DNA of 64,000 nt from Photobacterium proteolyticum (GTDB taxonomy: Bacteria; Pseudomonadota; Gammaproteobacteria; Enterobacterales; Vibrionaceae), in NCBI RefSeq assembly GCF_001939735.1, contig NZ_MJIL01000045.1, positions 42,038 to 106,037 on the forward strand, read 5' to 3'. How positions within the stretch are numbered: position 1 is the first letter of the stretch; every line of letters starts with the position of its first letter. This document shows, piece after piece, positions 35,877 to 46,873 of this stretch. Position numbers and translations under genes: made by a program. Under the pieces are notes generated by a model. It did not search any database. It was given only the letters and a program-made list of their open reading frames with translations, and was not told the DNA's origin.

Positions 35877-36797
35877 ATGTTTCGACTGATCACCCCGCAA
35901 ACAGAGGACGAACTGGCCAAGTACTATGATTTTCGCTGGCGAATGCTGCGTGAGCCGTGGCACATGCCGGTTGGTTCGGAACGTGATGCCTATGACGAGC
36001 TAGGATGTCACCGGATGATCGTCAGCGACAGCGGCGAGGCGATTGCGATTGGCCGCCTGTATATGACGCCGGACAATGATGGCCAGATCCGTTTTATGGC
36101 CGTGCATCCGAAATACCGGCACAAGGGGATGGGCGCGTTGGTACTGATGGCGCTGGAGTCGCTGGCGCGTCAGGAAGGAGCCAAGCGGTTGGTCTGTAAT
36201 GCCCGTGAGGATGCCATTCCGTTTTATCTGCGCAATGACTTTGCCAGCCAGGGCGAGCTGAGCGAAGAGCGAGGGCCGGTGAGGCACCAGCAGATGCTAA
36301 AGCACCTCAAGCCTTTGAACGAGGTGGTGCGTCACCCTGACTGGTGTCAGGAGCTTCAGGAACTGTGGCAGTACCAGATCCCTATCAGTGAAAAGATGGG
36401 CGTCAAAATCAGCCAGTATACCGGTTATCGTTTCGAGGTCAGTGCCCTGATCAACGCCAACCTGAACCCGAGCGAGAGCATGTTTGCCGGCAGTATCTTT
36501 ACCATGGCAACGCTGTCCGGCTGGGGTTTTGTCTGGATGTTGCTGAAAGAGCGCAAGCTGGCTGCCGATATTGTGCTGGCGGATAGTCATATCCGCTATG
36601 TCGCCCCGGTCAAGGAGCGCCCGCGTGCAGTGACCTCGGTCGAGAGCCTGCGTGGTGATCTGGACCGGCTGGCCAGTGGCCGGAAAGGCCGGGTGGTCGT
36701 CGAAGTCAACGTATACAGTGGCGAGCAGCTAGCCTCAACCTTTACCGGCACCTATATGCTGTTGCCGTCGCAGGGTGACAGCGACAGCTGTTGCTGA
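35877..36797 (+). CDS. fabY: GNAT/hotdog two-domain protein, YiiD (FabY-type)
   Basis: 306 residues. N-terminal GNAT domain (residues 1-140) starting MFRLITPQTEDELAKYYDFR, with RFMAVHPKYRHKGMGALV carrying the acetyl-CoA motif. C-terminal hotdog thioesterase-like domain (150-305), with LSGWGFVWMLLKER and LADSHIRYVAPV. It aligns along its length with E. coli YiiD, which has been linked to fatty acid initiation (FabY). I chose ATG 35877 because it matches that family start and has GGAGAAGG ahead of it. Its last 46 bases overlap the convergent AsmA-like gene. Confidence 0.88.
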   Translation: MFRLITPQTEDELAKYYDFRWRMLREPWHMPVGSERDAYDELGCHRMIVSDSGEAIAIGRLYMTPDNDGQIRFMAVHPKYRHKGMGALVLMALESLARQEGAKRLVCNAREDAIPFYLRNDFASQGELSEERGPVRHQQMLKHLKPLNEVVRHPDWCQELQELWQYQIPISEKMGVKISQYTGYRFEVSALINANLNPSESMFAGSIFTMATLSGWGFVWMLLKERKLAADIVLADSHIRYVAPVKERPRAVTSVESLRGDLDRLASGRKGRVVVEVNVYSGEQLASTFTGTYMLLPSQGDSDSCC

Positions 36798-38722
36798 TCG
36801 CCGCGCCAGTCCCGGCTGAGCACCTTGCAGCCCTGTGTCGCCTGGAGTTGGATCAACTGCTTGTCCGGATTGGCCAGATCCCAGTGACCCTGCAAGGTGG
36901 CGGCGAAGTCCTCGCCTTTTAGAACCACAGGCTCGACGGTGATCCGTCCCCGGTCGGCAGTGACCGACAGGGAGGAGGCTGTCAGCGGACTGTGTCCTTC
37001 TGCCGGGTGTTGGCTTGATGCCGAGACGTTGCGTTGACTCCATTGTTGCCAGAGCTGGGCGGTTGTCTGTTTGTCGAGCTGTAGCTGGCGCAGCTCCCCG
37101 TTGAGTTCCCCGTCAAGACTATAGGCCAATCCGGTAGCATGCTGGGCCAGTCCACTGGCGGTCAGGCCAATGTCCATAGCTCCACTGACCGGAAGAGAAA
37201 GCCTGAGCCACTTCGGCAAGATACTGGCAGGCATGCTGTCGGCAGTCAGTGCAAGTTGCCACGGCTGGCCCTCGCGGTGAAGATCCAGTGTCGCCTCGGC
37301 TTCGAGCAAGCCGTTACGAAACGGGATCAGCAGTTTTGTCAGCTGCCATTGGCCCGCCTGACTGTTCATTTCGATAAAGGGCTCGACCATAGTTATGCTG
37401 TTGATGCTGGCAAAGCCGGCACTGGCATGCAGCTTGCCCTGCCATAGCCCCGCCTTTCCCCTTCGCTTGAGCACCAGATCGTGACCGCTGGCATTGATCC
37501 CTGATAGCTGGAAGGGAAGCTGAGAGTGGGGAGCGGTAAGCTGGGCATAGCCGATATCAAGGCTTGTCAGGCTGATATTGTCGAAGTAGCGGCTGTGTGC
37601 TGTTAGCTCAGTAAGCCACTGCTCGGGGAGAAACCACCTGATGCTGTTGATGGTTAGCTGGTTAAGGGCCAGCGTGTCGGGGGTGACGGTCCCGTCAGTC
37701 TGGACATAACCGTCGAGGAGCCTGGCCGACATGCCTTCAATGTTGATTTGCTGCGGAGAAAAGGTCAGCTCGGCCAGCGGGTCGTCGAGCACGGTATTTT
37801 TCCAGCGAACAGTGCTGGCACCCAAAGAAAGATAAGCGTCGTGCTGTTGCCACGGGCTGGCTGGCCAATGCCAGTTATGCAGCGACAGGTTGCCGCTGTT
37901 GATGGTGTAATCTGCCAGCTCAATACTGCTGTCGAGAATATCGAGCCGTCGAATATCGATGCTGGTAGATGGTGAGATTAACTGCTCAAACTGTGATTTA
38001 AGGGTGGCAATCTGTTTGCCGTCCTGGATCTGCAAACCGGACACGGTTAGTTGGTGCAGTACCAGGGTGCTGGTATCTGCCTTGGACTGATATTCAGCCT
38101 GACCGCTAAGGTTGGCCTGATGCCAGTCAAAGGAAAATCCGTGCATTTTCCAATTCTGATAGCTGCGTGTTCCGTCGAGCAGCACATTCTTCAACACTAC
38201 TTGTTGCCAGCGAGCCTGTGTAGCCGACAGTTGGATGTCTCCGCTGAAGCTTCCCCATGACTGGGGCTGGCTGTGCCAGTTATCCAGTTGTAGCTGGCCT
38301 TCTTTCAGGGTCAGTTCAGGGGTAACGAACTCGAAGTCGGTGAGTGCTAGGCGGTTAGTTCGGATTGCAGGCAAGTTGGGTAGCGGTGTTTCTGGCGACA
38401 GGCGAAATCCTGCGATCAAAATTGAATTAAACGCCCAGCCAGGAGATAGCAGCTCGGTGGGGGTGAACCACAGATCCAATTGTTCGGCGTGAAAAGAAGG
38501 CTCCTGTCCCAGGCTGAAATTAGGTTGCTCTATCGTAAGGCGCCAGGGCTCGGTAATGGTGTAGTGAATGTGGCGCGCGTCGAAAGCATAGGGGCTGAGG
38601 GTGTTGATGCCGTAGCGGATAATTGCCGTTGTGTACTGCGTGTGCAGCAGGGTGAGCAATATCGTCAGGGCAAGCAGCAACAAGACGATAAAGGTAGCAA
38701 TAAGTTTCCCGGCTAGACGCAT
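36752..38722 (-). CDS. AsmA-family (AsmA-like) envelope protein
   Basis: 656 residues with one N-terminal membrane anchor (LIATFIVLLLLALTILLTLL) and a long periplasmic region rich in beta-strands. An early INTLSPYAFDARHIHYTI segment and C-terminal QHATGLAYSLDGELNGELRQ fit AsmA-like proteins related to lipid-transfer bridge proteins. The ends of both the N- and C-terminal AsmA domains are visible but the middle is divergent. Possible role: phospholipid traffic or outer membrane assembly. The 3' end overlaps fabY on the other strand by 46 bases. Single gene. Confidence 0.75.
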   Translation of the reverse strand: MRLAGKLIATFIVLLLLALTILLTLLHTQYTTAIIRYGINTLSPYAFDARHIHYTITEPWRLTIEQPNFSLGQEPSFHAEQLDLWFTPTELLSPGWAFNSILIAGFRLSPETPLPNLPAIRTNRLALTDFEFVTPELTLKEGQLQLDNWHSQPQSWGSFSGDIQLSATQARWQQVVLKNVLLDGTRSYQNWKMHGFSFDWHQANLSGQAEYQSKADTSTLVLHQLTVSGLQIQDGKQIATLKSQFEQLISPSTSIDIRRLDILDSSIELADYTINSGNLSLHNWHWPASPWQQHDAYLSLGASTVRWKNTVLDDPLAELTFSPQQINIEGMSARLLDGYVQTDGTVTPDTLALNQLTINSIRWFLPEQWLTELTAHSRYFDNISLTSLDIGYAQLTAPHSQLPFQLSGINASGHDLVLKRRGKAGLWQGKLHASAGFASINSITMVEPFIEMNSQAGQWQLTKLLIPFRNGLLEAEATLDLHREGQPWQLALTADSMPASILPKWLRLSLPVSGAMDIGLTASGLAQHATGLAYSLDGELNGELRQLQLDKQTTAQLWQQWSQRNVSASSQHPAEGHSPLTASSLSVTADRGRITVEPVVLKGEDFAATLQGHWDLANPDKQLIQLQATQGCKVLSRDWRGDQQQLSLSPCDGNSI

Positions 38723-38829
38723 TGAACCCTCCTATGGTTACGCTCAGATTGACGGAAAAATGCGCATACTGCAAGCAGGAGCCACTCGTTTATATCAGTA
38801 TTTTTCAGGTGGTTAACTTTAGTCCGGAG

Positions 38830-38860
38830 AAAAAACAAGCCCCTCGAAAGAGGGGCTTGT
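38830..38860 (-). terminator. pckA terminator
   Basis: ACAAGCCCCTC / GAGGGGCTTGT stem with a GAAA loop; on the minus strand it is followed by a T-run. Confidence 0.85.
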
Positions 38861-38884
38861 GGTGTTAGGGGCGCTCGCCCTTAA

Positions 38885-40516
38885 TTAGTCTAGCTGCGGG
38901 CCGGCTGCAACCAATGCTGCGCCTTCATCATTATCAGTGTACTTGTCGAAGTTATTGATAAAGCGCTCGGCCAGATCTTTCGCCTTGCTTTCCCACTGTA
39001 GTGGATCGGTGTAGGTATCACGAGGATCAAGGATTGCCGGATCAACACCTGGCAGTGCAGTTGGTACTTCCAGGTTGAAGATTGGCACATGCTTGGTTTC
39101 GGCTGTATCGATAGAACCGTCAAGGATGGCATCGATAATACCGCGGGTATCCTGAATCGAGATACGTTTGCCAGTACCGTTCCAGCCTGTGTTGACCAGG
39201 TAAGCTTCGGCGCCAGCTGCTTCCATACGCTTAACCAGTACTTCGGCATACTTGGTTGGGTGTAGCGTCAGGAAGGCATTACCGAAACAGGCCGAGAAGG
39301 TTGGCGTCGGCTCGGTGATACCACGCTCAGTACCGGCCAGCTTGGCTGTAAAGCCAGACAGGAAGTGGTACTTGGTTTGCTCCGGCGTCAGCTTGGATAC
39401 CGGAGGCAGTACGCCGAATGCATCCGCAGACAGGAAGATCACCTTGTTGGCATGGCCGCCTTTAGACACCGGCTTGACGATATTTTCGATGTGGTAGATC
39501 GGGTAAGAAACGCGCGTATTCTCAGTCTTCGAGTTGTCATCGAAGTCAATCGCACCATCGGCACGAACGGTAACGTTCTCTAGCAGGGCATCACGGCGGA
39601 TCGCGTTGTAGATGTCTGGCTCAGCTTCCTTAGACAGGTTGATAGTTTTCGCGTAGCAGCCGCCTTCGAAGTTGAATACGCCGTTGTCATCCCAGCCGTG
39701 CTCGTCATCACCGATCAGGGCGCGCTTAGGATCGGTAGACAGGGTTGTTTTACCGGTGCCAGACAGGCCGAAGAAGACAGCCACATCGCCATTTTCACCC
39801 ATGTTGGCAGAACAGTGCATGGAAGCAATGTCTTTCAGCGGCAGGAAGTAGTTCATCATGGCGAACATACCTTTCTTCATTTCGCCGCCGTACCAGGTAC
39901 CGCCAATCAGCTGCATTTTCTCGGTAAGGTTGAAAACAGTAAAGTTTTCAGAATTCATTTCGTGCTCTTCCCATTTCTGGTTTGTGCACTTCGCTCCGTT
40001 CATGACAACGAAGTCAGGCTCGAAAGTTTCCAGCTCTTCCTCGCTTGGGCGGATAAACATGTTTTTCACGAAGTGTGCCTGCCAAGCAACTTCGGTGATA
40101 ACACGGATGCATAGTCGGGTATCAGGGTTGGCACCACAGTAACCGTCAATAACAAACAGGCGTTTGCCAGAAAGCTGACCGGTGACAAGTTCTTTCAGAT
40201 CGTTCCACGCTTCCAGACCAATGCTCTTATTATCGTTTTTGCCTTGGTCTGCCCACCATAGGGTATCTTTGGTGGTGTCATCTTTGACGATGAATTTATC
40301 TTTTGGCGAGCGGCCAGTGAAAATACCTGTGTCAACAGAAACGGCGCCCAGCTCTGTTACGATACCTCTTTCATATCCTTCCAGCTCTGGTTTGGTCTCC
40401 TCTTCGAACAGAACTTCGTAAGACGGGTTACGAACTATTTCTGTAACATTTTTGATACCGTATTTAGATAGATCCATATTTTTTGCAACCTTTTTTTCGA
40501 CGTTCATGACAGTCAT
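38885..40516 (-). CDS. pckA: Phosphoenolpyruvate carboxykinase (ATP)
   Basis: 543 residues. Makes PEP from oxaloacetate with ATP, the first step of gluconeogenesis. Seen: RSPKDKFIV near residue 65, the kinase P-loop [16 protein letters not shown] near 250 with the following DDEHGW, and [20 protein letters not shown] near 330. The ATG at 40516 follows GGAGCACCT. The frame extends 16 codons upstream without support. The promoter region (40517-40770) looks A/T-rich; no CRP site could be named with confidence. Downstream of hslO on the same strand, as in enterics. Confidence 0.97.
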   Translation of the reverse strand: MTVMNVEKKVAKNMDLSKYGIKNVTEIVRNPSYEVLFEEETKPELEGYERGIVTELGAVSVDTGIFTGRSPKDKFIVKDDTTKDTLWWADQGKNDNKSIGLEAWNDLKELVTGQLSGKRLFVIDGYCGANPDTRLCIRVITEVAWQAHFVKNMFIRPSEEELETFEPDFVVMNGAKCTNQKWEEHEMNSENFTVFNLTEKMQLIGGTWYGGEMKKGMFAMMNYFLPLKDIASMHCSANMGENGDVAVFFGLSGTGKTTLSTDPKRALIGDDEHGWDDNGVFNFEGGCYAKTINLSKEAEPDIYNAIRRDALLENVTVRADGAIDFDDNSKTENTRVSYPIYHIENIVKPVSKGGHANKVIFLSADAFGVLPPVSKLTPEQTKYHFLSGFTAKLAGTERGITEPTPTFSACFGNAFLTLHPTKYAEVLVKRMEAAGAEAYLVNTGWNGTGKRISIQDTRGIIDAILDGSIDTAETKHVPIFNLEVPTALPGVDPAILDPRDTYTDPLQWESKAKDLAERFINNFDKYTDNDEGAALVAAGPQLD

Positions 40517-40770
40517 AGGTGCTCCTTGGGTAAGATGTTGTTTAACTGTTGACCATGCTAGCAACCCTAAAGGGGTAATTCAGGGAGGTTTATCAAAAAT
40601 TAACCATTGAAAAGTTACGGCTAAGTAAAAGTTATAAGGAAATTGTAGGTGTGTATTTTACAGCGATGTGAAACGTTTGCGCTAGCTCCCAAAATTAATA
40701 TTTCTCTTGAAAAAAGCGGGAGTTAGCGCGTTATTGAGTTTCATCTGGGCGGGAAAAGTGTGCTTCAGTT

Positions 40771-40797
40771 AAAAAAAAAGCCGGAATAAATCCGGCT
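40771..40797 (-). terminator. hslO terminator
   Basis: AGCCGGA / TCCGGCT stem, five-base loop; on the minus strand nine T residues follow. Confidence 0.88.
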
Positions 40798-40834
40798 CTT
40801 GTAACTAACTTTCAGAGTTAATGCGGGATGATAA

Positions 40835-41713
40835 TTAATGCACCTGATTGCTATTGCTTTCTGGTGAATTTTCGAACAATGCCGCCACGTCGATGCTGTC
40901 GAAGTCATAGCTGGTGCCGCAGTAATCACAGTGCAGCGATACCTTGCCTTCTTCGGCAACAATACGATCTACCTCGCTACGCTCAATCGAGCAGATCGCC
41001 GAGGCACTGCGTTCGCGAGAGCAACCGCAATGGAACGCCACTTCTTGCGGCTCGAACAACTGGACGGTTTCCTGGTGGTAAAGGCGGTAAAGGACATCCT
41101 GAGCCTCAAGTGTGAACAGCTCTTCGTTCTTCACGGTTTCGGTCAATTGCTCCAGGTGCTCGAAGTCTTCGTCGCTGCCCTGGCCGTCAGGAAGAACCTG
41201 CAACAGCATGCCTGCCGCTTTTGGCTGGCCTTCAACCTCACCGGTACGCAGCCAGATGCGAGTCTTCAACTGCTCCGAGCTTTCGAAGTAGCCCTCCAGG
41301 CAGTGTGCCAGGCTGTCACCTTCCAGACCAACGACACCCTGGTAGCGTTCACCCTTGTTCGGTGTGATGGTAATGACCAGATGGCCCTTGCCTATAAGAT
41401 CATGGATATTGCCGGTTGCCGGAACGTCGCCATCCCAGCGTGCCACGCCACGTAGTTTCTGATCGTGATCACCGTTGATCACAGCCAGCTTCACCGGACC
41501 GTCACCCTGAAGCTGGACGGTAATAGAGCCTTCGAACTTCAGCGTTGCGGTTAGCAGGCTGGTGGCGACAAGCAGTTCACCCAGCAGTGTCTGGACCGGA
41601 GCCGGGTATTCCTTGCTGGAAATGATTTGCTGATATGTCTCGTTCAGCTGAACAAGTTCACCACGTACAGATACACCGTCAAACAGGTAACGGTACAGAC
41701 TATCGTTTGTCAT
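40835..41713 (-). CDS. hslO: Redox-regulated chaperone Hsp33
   Basis: 292 residues. N-terminal chaperone domain ([38 protein letters not shown]), a linker region, and a C-terminal zinc-redox switch with CGC near 232 and CDYC near 265, the CxC/CxxC pairs. Oxidation releases zinc and activates the holdase, so it protects against oxidative and bleach stress. Second gene of hslR-hslO, 27 bases after hslR, which supports shared heat-shock control. Confidence 0.96.
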   Translation of the reverse strand: MTNDSLYRYLFDGVSVRGELVQLNETYQQIISSKEYPAPVQTLLGELLVATSLLTATLKFEGSITVQLQGDGPVKLAVINGDHDQKLRGVARWDGDVPATGNIHDLIGKGHLVITITPNKGERYQGVVGLEGDSLAHCLEGYFESSEQLKTRIWLRTGEVEGQPKAAGMLLQVLPDGQGSDEDFEHLEQLTETVKNEELFTLEAQDVLYRLYHQETVQLFEPQEVAFHCGCSRERSASAICSIERSEVDRIVAEEGKVSLHCDYCGTSYDFDSIDVAALFENSPESNSNQVH

Positions 41714-41739
41714 CTTTTATATACTCCAGCAGGTAAAAT

Positions 41740-42147
41740 TTAGTTACTGCTCTTAAACTTAATTATATTGCGTCGCTGTTTTTTATCAGGACGCTTGTCA
41801 GGGCTCGGGCTGCCGAAGGCATTGAGCTTGCGCATTTGGGCATGCTGTTCACGCTGTTTGATACTTTCAGCGGTTTCCTGGTAAAGCGTTTGTGCTTCGG
41901 GAGCGCCCCGGCGGTTGTCGGATAGTTTGGCTATGATGATGGTCTTCTCATCGCTGCCCTGCCTCAGGCGAATTTCTGCCCCGACCTCGACCAGCTTGCT
42001 TGGCTTGGAGCGCTGGCCGTTATAGTGCACCTTGCCGCCGTCAATCATATTACGGGCGATTGAGCGGGTCTTGTAAAACCGGGCGGCCCACAGCCATTTA
42101 TCAAGGCGTACCTGGAGGGTACCGGAATCTGATGATTGCTGTCCCAT
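41740..42147 (-). CDS. hslR: Heat-shock ribosome-associated protein Hsp15
   Basis: 135 residues. S4 RNA-binding domain from residue 13 (VRLDKWLWAARFYKTRS, GGKVHYNGQRSKPSK) and a basic C-terminus (KRPDKKQRRNIIKFK). Hsp15 rescues 50S subunits stalled with nascent chains. The start is ATG 42147 (MGQQSS), with AAGGAG seven bases upstream; thirteen more in-frame codons lack support. First gene of the hslR-hslO pair. Confidence 0.95.
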   Translation of the reverse strand: MGQQSSDSGTLQVRLDKWLWAARFYKTRSIARNMIDGGKVHYNGQRSKPSKLVEVGAEIRLRQGSDEKTIIIAKLSDNRRGAPEAQTLYQETAESIKQREQHAQMRKLNAFGSPSPDKRPDKKQRRNIIKFKSSN

Positions 42148-42420
42148 AACGTGCTCCTTACCCACAACGGGCGCTAAAAATACCACAATGCAATAACAGC
42201 GTCAGCTCTACTAAATGGTGATATGAGATCGTATTTTCAACAGCAAATGGAGAATAAATCGCTCATAATAGCTAGTCTATTGAAACTAGATGTATTTTTT
42301 CCGTGATTTGTTTTGGTATATTGAACCTTTTTGAGAGCAAATTACTGCCGTTTTCTTCACTAACGGGTATTCTATTGATAGCCGACCGATAATTCATCGG
42401 CATTATTAATCCCAAGGATA

Positions 42421-43317
42421 ATGGATTTCAACATGGTTGCAGCAAATTGGTTGGGAACGCTTCAGACTAAGCGCCCGATGTCAGTCACGACACTCACCCG
42501 GATATTAACCTGGCTGTTGGTCGTGTTGCTGGCATGGATCTTGGGCCGTCTGGTGTGGTCGGTTATCCAGCCAGCGACGGCTCCCTCCCAGTGGCAGGCG
42601 CAAACTGTTTCTGTCTCGTCAGCGAACCGCTCGGGATTTCAGGTGTCTGATGTACTGGGAATGAATCTATTCGGCCGTTATCAGCAAAATGCGCCGGTAG
42701 TCAAAAAAGAGCCGGTAAAACAGGATGCGCCACAAACACGTCTTAACCTGACTCTGGTTGGGGTGGTGGCAAGCTCTAGCCCGCAAACCAGCCTGGCGGT
42801 TATTACCCACCGTGGCAAACAAAACACGTACGGGCTGAACGAAGCGATCGAGGGAACCCGGGCGACGTTGCAGGCCGTTTACGCAGACCGGGTGATCATT
42901 CGAAACAGTGGTCGGGACGAAACCCTGATGCTTGACGGGATCAAATTTAGCAAAAGCCAGCCGCGACAGGTTTCGTTGAAACCGGCACCCAAATCCTCGG
43001 CCCCTTCTTCTCAGCTGGGCAGAATCAAGCAGGAGATCCTCGAAAAGCCGCAGACCCTGTTTAGCTATATTCGTCTGTCGCAGGTCAAGCGGGACGGGCA
43101 GCTGGCAGGCTACCGGGTCAATCCGGGTAAAGAGCGGGCGCTATTCGATTCGGTAGGGCTGAAGGCTAACGACTTGGCGGTGAGCCTCAACGGTAACGAT
43201 CTGACCGATCCCGCTGTTATGGCGAAGCTTTGGACGGAGCTATCACAGGCAACTGATTTTACTTTGACAGTAGAACGTGAAGGCCAGTTACACGATATTT
43301 ATATTGAGTTGCGCTAG
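42421..43317 (+). CDS. gspC: Type II secretion system protein GspC
   Basis: 298 residues. Single membrane segment near 27-48 (WLLVVLLAWILGRLVW), a periplasmic homology region near 100-180 (LTLVGVVASSSP, GLNEAIEGTRATLQAVY) and a C-terminal PDZ-like domain with GYRVNPGKERALFDSVGLKA. It links the inner platform to the secretin. ATG 42421 is used; an inner ATG 12 bases later is also possible. An extended -10 (TGGTATATT, 42314-42322) may be the operon promoter (low confidence). First of twelve overlapping or abutting gsp genes. Confidence 0.93.
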   Translation: MDFNMVAANWLGTLQTKRPMSVTTLTRILTWLLVVLLAWILGRLVWSVIQPATAPSQWQAQTVSVSSANRSGFQVSDVLGMNLFGRYQQNAPVVKKEPVKQDAPQTRLNLTLVGVVASSSPQTSLAVITHRGKQNTYGLNEAIEGTRATLQAVYADRVIIRNSGRDETLMLDGIKFSKSQPRQVSLKPAPKSSAPSSQLGRIKQEILEKPQTLFSYIRLSQVKRDGQLAGYRVNPGKERALFDSVGLKANDLAVSLNGNDLTDPAVMAKLWTELSQATDFTLTVEREGQLHDIYIELR

Positions 43318-43358
43318 TGGCTGACAGGCAACAACGCGACATAAAGCAGGAGTTTTTT

Positions 43359-45368
43359 GTGAAAAAATGGATGGGTAAACGCGCCCTGTTGCTGGCCGGG
43401 AGTTTGTTGTGCAGCTCCGCACTGGCAAATGACTTTAGTGCCAGCTTCAAAGGAACCGATATTCAGGAATTCATTAATATTGTTGGGCGCAATCTGCAGA
43501 AAACGATCATTGTTGACCCTGCTGTTCGTGGTCAGGTAAATGTTCGCAGTTATGATTTGCTGAATGACGAGCAGTATTATCAGTTTTTCCTCAATGTACT
43601 TGAAGTCTATGGTTTCGCCGTTGTCGAAATGGATAACGGGGTGCTGAAGGTCATTCGTGACAAGGATGCGAAGATTTCAGCCATCCCTGTGGTCGGCAGC
43701 AAAGATCAGATCAAGGGTGATCAGGTGGTCACTCGCGTCATTGCCGTTCGTAATGTCTCGGTCCGTGAGTTGTCTCCGCTGCTTCGCCAGCTTAATGACA
43801 ATGCCGGTGCGGGTAACGTGGTGCACTATGACCCGGCCAATATCATTATGATCACCGGCCGTGCGGCAGTGGTAAATCGTCTGGCCGAAATCATCGAGCG
43901 TGTTGACCGTGCCGGTGACAAAGAGATTGACGTGGTTGAGTTAAATAACGCCTCGGCCGCGGAAATGGTGCGTATTGTTGATGCACTCAATAAGTCTGCT
44001 GATTCCAAGTCAACACCGCAGTTTTTGCAGCCGAAATTGGTCGCCGACGAGCGAACCAATGCGGTATTGCTATCGGGCGATCCTAAGGTGCGTAATCGCC
44101 TCAAACGCCTGATCCGCCAGCTCGACAAGGAGATGGCTACCTCGGGCAATAACCGGGTTGTGTACCTCAAGTATGCCAATGCCGAAGAAATGGTAGATGT
44201 GCTGAAAGGGGTGTCGGACAACCTGCAGGCCGAGAAGCAAGGCGGCAGCAAGAAAACCTCTGGTAGCAATGCCGAAGTGATGATCTCGGCCCACGTCGAT
44301 ACTAACTCCCTGATCCTGACTGCGCCGCCAGATATCATGCGTGCACTGGAGAATATCATTGCGCAGTTGGATATCCGTCGGGCACAGGTGCTGATTGAGG
44401 CGATGATTGTTGAGCTGGCTGAAGGTGACGGGGTTAACTTCGGTGTCCAGTGGGGCTCATTGGATGGCGGTGTGGTTCAGTTTGGTAACTCGGGTATCCC
44501 GATTTCACAGTTTGCGATTGGTTTGGAAGAAGCCAAGGATGTTCCAGGTTCAACCGTCATTGATTCGAATGGTAATACAACAGTAAACGAAGCAACTCAG
44601 GGTGACTATAGTACCCTGGGCAAAGTGCTGGGTGGCGTAAACGGTGCTGCATTGGGTATCGTGATGGGCGACTGGACCGCGCTGGTGAATGCCGTGGCCT
44701 CCGATCGCAATTCAAACATTTTGTCTTCGCCGAGCATTACGGTCATGGATAACGGCGAGGCATCCTTTATCGTCGGTGAGGAGGTACCGGTTGTAACCGG
44801 CTCGACCTCCAGTTCAAACAATGATAACCCGTTCCAGACCGTCGAGCGTAAGGAAGTCGGGATCAAGCTGAATGTGGTACCGCAGATCAACGAAGGTGAC
44901 TCTGTCCAGCTGAAAATCGAGCAGGAAGTGTCCAACGTCCTTGGTGCCGAAGGCGCGGTTGACGTGCGTTTCTCCAAGCGCCAGCTAACCACTTCTGTAT
45001 TGGTACAGGATGGCCAGATGATTGCGCTGGGCGGCCTGATCCAGGAGCAGGTGGACGAAAGCGAACAGAAAATTCCACTATTGGGCGACATCCCTATTCT
45101 CGGCCACCTGTTTAAGTCGACTAATACCACCAAGGCCAAAACCAACCTGATGGTATTTATCAAGCCGACTATTATTCGCGATGGTGTTACCGCGGATGGT
45201 ATTACCCAGCGGAAATACAACTACATTCGTGCCGAACAGCTCTATCGTGCCGATAAAGGTCTGCGCCTGATGCCTGATACCCAGACGCCGGTACTGCCGA
45301 AGTACGGTGAAGATATTTCACTGCCGCCGGAAGTGCGTGCCTTCGTTGCCCAGTTGGAGACGAAGTAA
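43359..45368 (+). CDS. gspD: Type II secretion system secretin GspD
   Basis: 669-residue outer-membrane secretin. The signal peptide ([17 protein letters not shown], cut before ND) is followed by N0-N3 domains ([20 protein letters not shown] at the start) and the secretin core with a [12 protein letters not shown] gate region and ALGGLIQE near 570. I place the start at GTG 43359, where AGGAG is six bases upstream and the signal peptide begins directly; the open frame runs back to a GTG at 43317 that overlaps the gspC stop. Its C-terminus contains no clear GspS-binding domain. Confidence 0.96.
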   Translation: MKKWMGKRALLLAGSLLCSSALANDFSASFKGTDIQEFINIVGRNLQKTIIVDPAVRGQVNVRSYDLLNDEQYYQFFLNVLEVYGFAVVEMDNGVLKVIRDKDAKISAIPVVGSKDQIKGDQVVTRVIAVRNVSVRELSPLLRQLNDNAGAGNVVHYDPANIIMITGRAAVVNRLAEIIERVDRAGDKEIDVVELNNASAAEMVRIVDALNKSADSKSTPQFLQPKLVADERTNAVLLSGDPKVRNRLKRLIRQLDKEMATSGNNRVVYLKYANAEEMVDVLKGVSDNLQAEKQGGSKKTSGSNAEVMISAHVDTNSLILTAPPDIMRALENIIAQLDIRRAQVLIEAMIVELAEGDGVNFGVQWGSLDGGVVQFGNSGIPISQFAIGLEEAKDVPGSTVIDSNGNTTVNEATQGDYSTLGKVLGGVNGAALGIVMGDWTALVNAVASDRNSNILSSPSITVMDNGEASFIVGEEVPVVTGSTSSSNNDNPFQTVERKEVGIKLNVVPQINEGDSVQLKIEQEVSNVLGAEGAVDVRFSKRQLTTSVLVQDGQMIALGGLIQEQVDESEQKIPLLGDIPILGHLFKSTNTTKAKTNLMVFIKPTIIRDGVTADGITQRKYNYIRAEQLYRADKGLRLMPDTQTPVLPKYGEDISLPPEVRAFVAQLETK

Positions 45369-46870
45369 TGGATGCTGATAATCCGGTGACGGCACTTCAG
45401 CCTTTATTCCGGTTGCCATTTTCCTTTGCCAAGCGCCACCGGGTGGTGCTGGAGTCAGACGAGCAGGACTGGATTCTGTTCTACAGTGGCCAACTGACGG
45501 CACCGGTACTGGCGGAAGTCCGCCGGGTTGCCGGTGGGGCGTTTATTCCGCAGGCGCTCAGCGACAAAGAGTTCGAGCTTAAGCTGACGGATGCCTATCA
45601 GCGGGACTCGTCTGAAGCCCGTCAGTTGATGGAGGATCTGGGCTCTGACAGTGATGACTTCTTCTCGCTGGCTGAAGAGCTGCCGGAAACCGAAGATTTG
45701 CTTGAATCCGAAGACGATGCCCCGATCATCAAGTTGATCAATGCGATGCTGGCAGAGGCGATTAAAGAAGCGGCGTCGGATATTCATATCGAGACCTTTG
45801 AGAAAGTGCTGTCTATCCGCTTTCGGGTTGACGGCGTGCTACGCGAAGTACTGCAGCCGAGCCGTAAGTTGGCCCCGTTGTTAGTTTCGCGGATTAAGGT
45901 TATGGCTAGGCTCGATATTGCCGAGAAACGGGTCCCGCAGGATGGCCGTATCTCGCTGCGTATCGGTGGCCGGGCCGTCGATGTACGTGTTTCGACAATG
46001 CCGTCGTCACACGGCGAGCGGGTGGTGTTGCGTCTGCTTGACAAGAATGCAACCCGACTTGATCTGCATAGCTTGGGGATGACCCCGGGCAACCATAAAA
46101 ACTTCCAGCATATTATCCAGCGTCCGCACGGGATCATTTTGGTTACCGGCCCGACAGGTTCGGGTAAGTCGACCACCCTGTATGCCGGTTTGCAGGAGCT
46201 TAACGGCCAGGAGCGTAATATCCTCACCGTTGAAGATCCGATTGAATTTGATATTGACGGTATCGGCCAGACTCAGGTTAACGCCAAGGTGGATATGACT
46301 TTTGCCCGTGGCCTGAGGGCGATTTTGCGTCAGGACCCGGATGTCGTTATGGTCGGGGAAATCCGAGATCTGGAGACGGCCTCGATTGCCGTGCAGGCCT
46401 CGCTGACCGGTCACATGGTACTGTCTACCCTGCACACCAATACCGCTGTCGGTGCCATTACCCGTTTGCGGGATATGGGGATTGAGCCATTTCTGGTGTC
46501 ATCCTCTTTGCTGGGTGTTCTGGCTCAGCGTCTGGTACGGACACTGTGTAAAAGCTGTAGAGAGCCTTATGAAGCGGATGCCGAGCAGAAGAAGCTGTTT
46601 GGTCTGTCCGAGTTTGAGCCTCTGACGCTATACCGTGCGGCTGGCTGTGAAGCCTGTAACAACAAAGGCTATCGGGGACGAACCGGTATTCATGAGCTGT
46701 TGTTGATTGATGACAACGTGCAGGAACTGATCCACGCCGAAGTCGGTGAGCTGGCGATTGAAAAAGCCATTCGGGCACATACGCCAAGTATTCGTGATGA
46801 CGGTCTGGCAAAAGTGAAGGCAGGTGTCACCACCCTTGAAGAAGTGATGCGAGTCACCAGGGAGGGGTAA
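45368..46870 (+). CDS. gspE: Type II secretion ATPase GspE
   Basis: 500 residues. The N-terminal GspL-binding domain has [13 protein letters not shown]. Walker [11 protein letters not shown] is near 262, the Asp box near 290, Walker [10 protein letters not shown] near 325, a His box with LSTLHTNTA, and a tetracysteine zinc element (CKSC and CEAC near 396 and 424). The start overlaps the gspD stop (TAATG). It powers pseudopilus assembly at the inner membrane through GspF and GspL. Confidence 0.97.
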   Translation: MDADNPVTALQPLFRLPFSFAKRHRVVLESDEQDWILFYSGQLTAPVLAEVRRVAGGAFIPQALSDKEFELKLTDAYQRDSSEARQLMEDLGSDSDDFFSLAEELPETEDLLESEDDAPIIKLINAMLAEAIKEAASDIHIETFEKVLSIRFRVDGVLREVLQPSRKLAPLLVSRIKVMARLDIAEKRVPQDGRISLRIGGRAVDVRVSTMPSSHGERVVLRLLDKNATRLDLHSLGMTPGNHKNFQHIIQRPHGIILVTGPTGSGKSTTLYAGLQELNGQERNILTVEDPIEFDIDGIGQTQVNAKVDMTFARGLRAILRQDPDVVMVGEIRDLETASIAVQASLTGHMVLSTLHTNTAVGAITRLRDMGIEPFLVSSSLLGVLAQRLVRTLCKSCREPYEADAEQKKLFGLSEFEPLTLYRAAGCEACNNKGYRGRTGIHELLLIDDNVQELIHAEVGELAIEKAIRAHTPSIRDDGLAKVKAGVTTLEEVMRVTREG

Positions 46871-46873
46871 CAG

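Noticed and set aside
40565..40770. CRP site upstream of pckA
   Set aside because: Several TGTGA-like words but no good TGTGA-N6-TCACA dyad at a sensible place.
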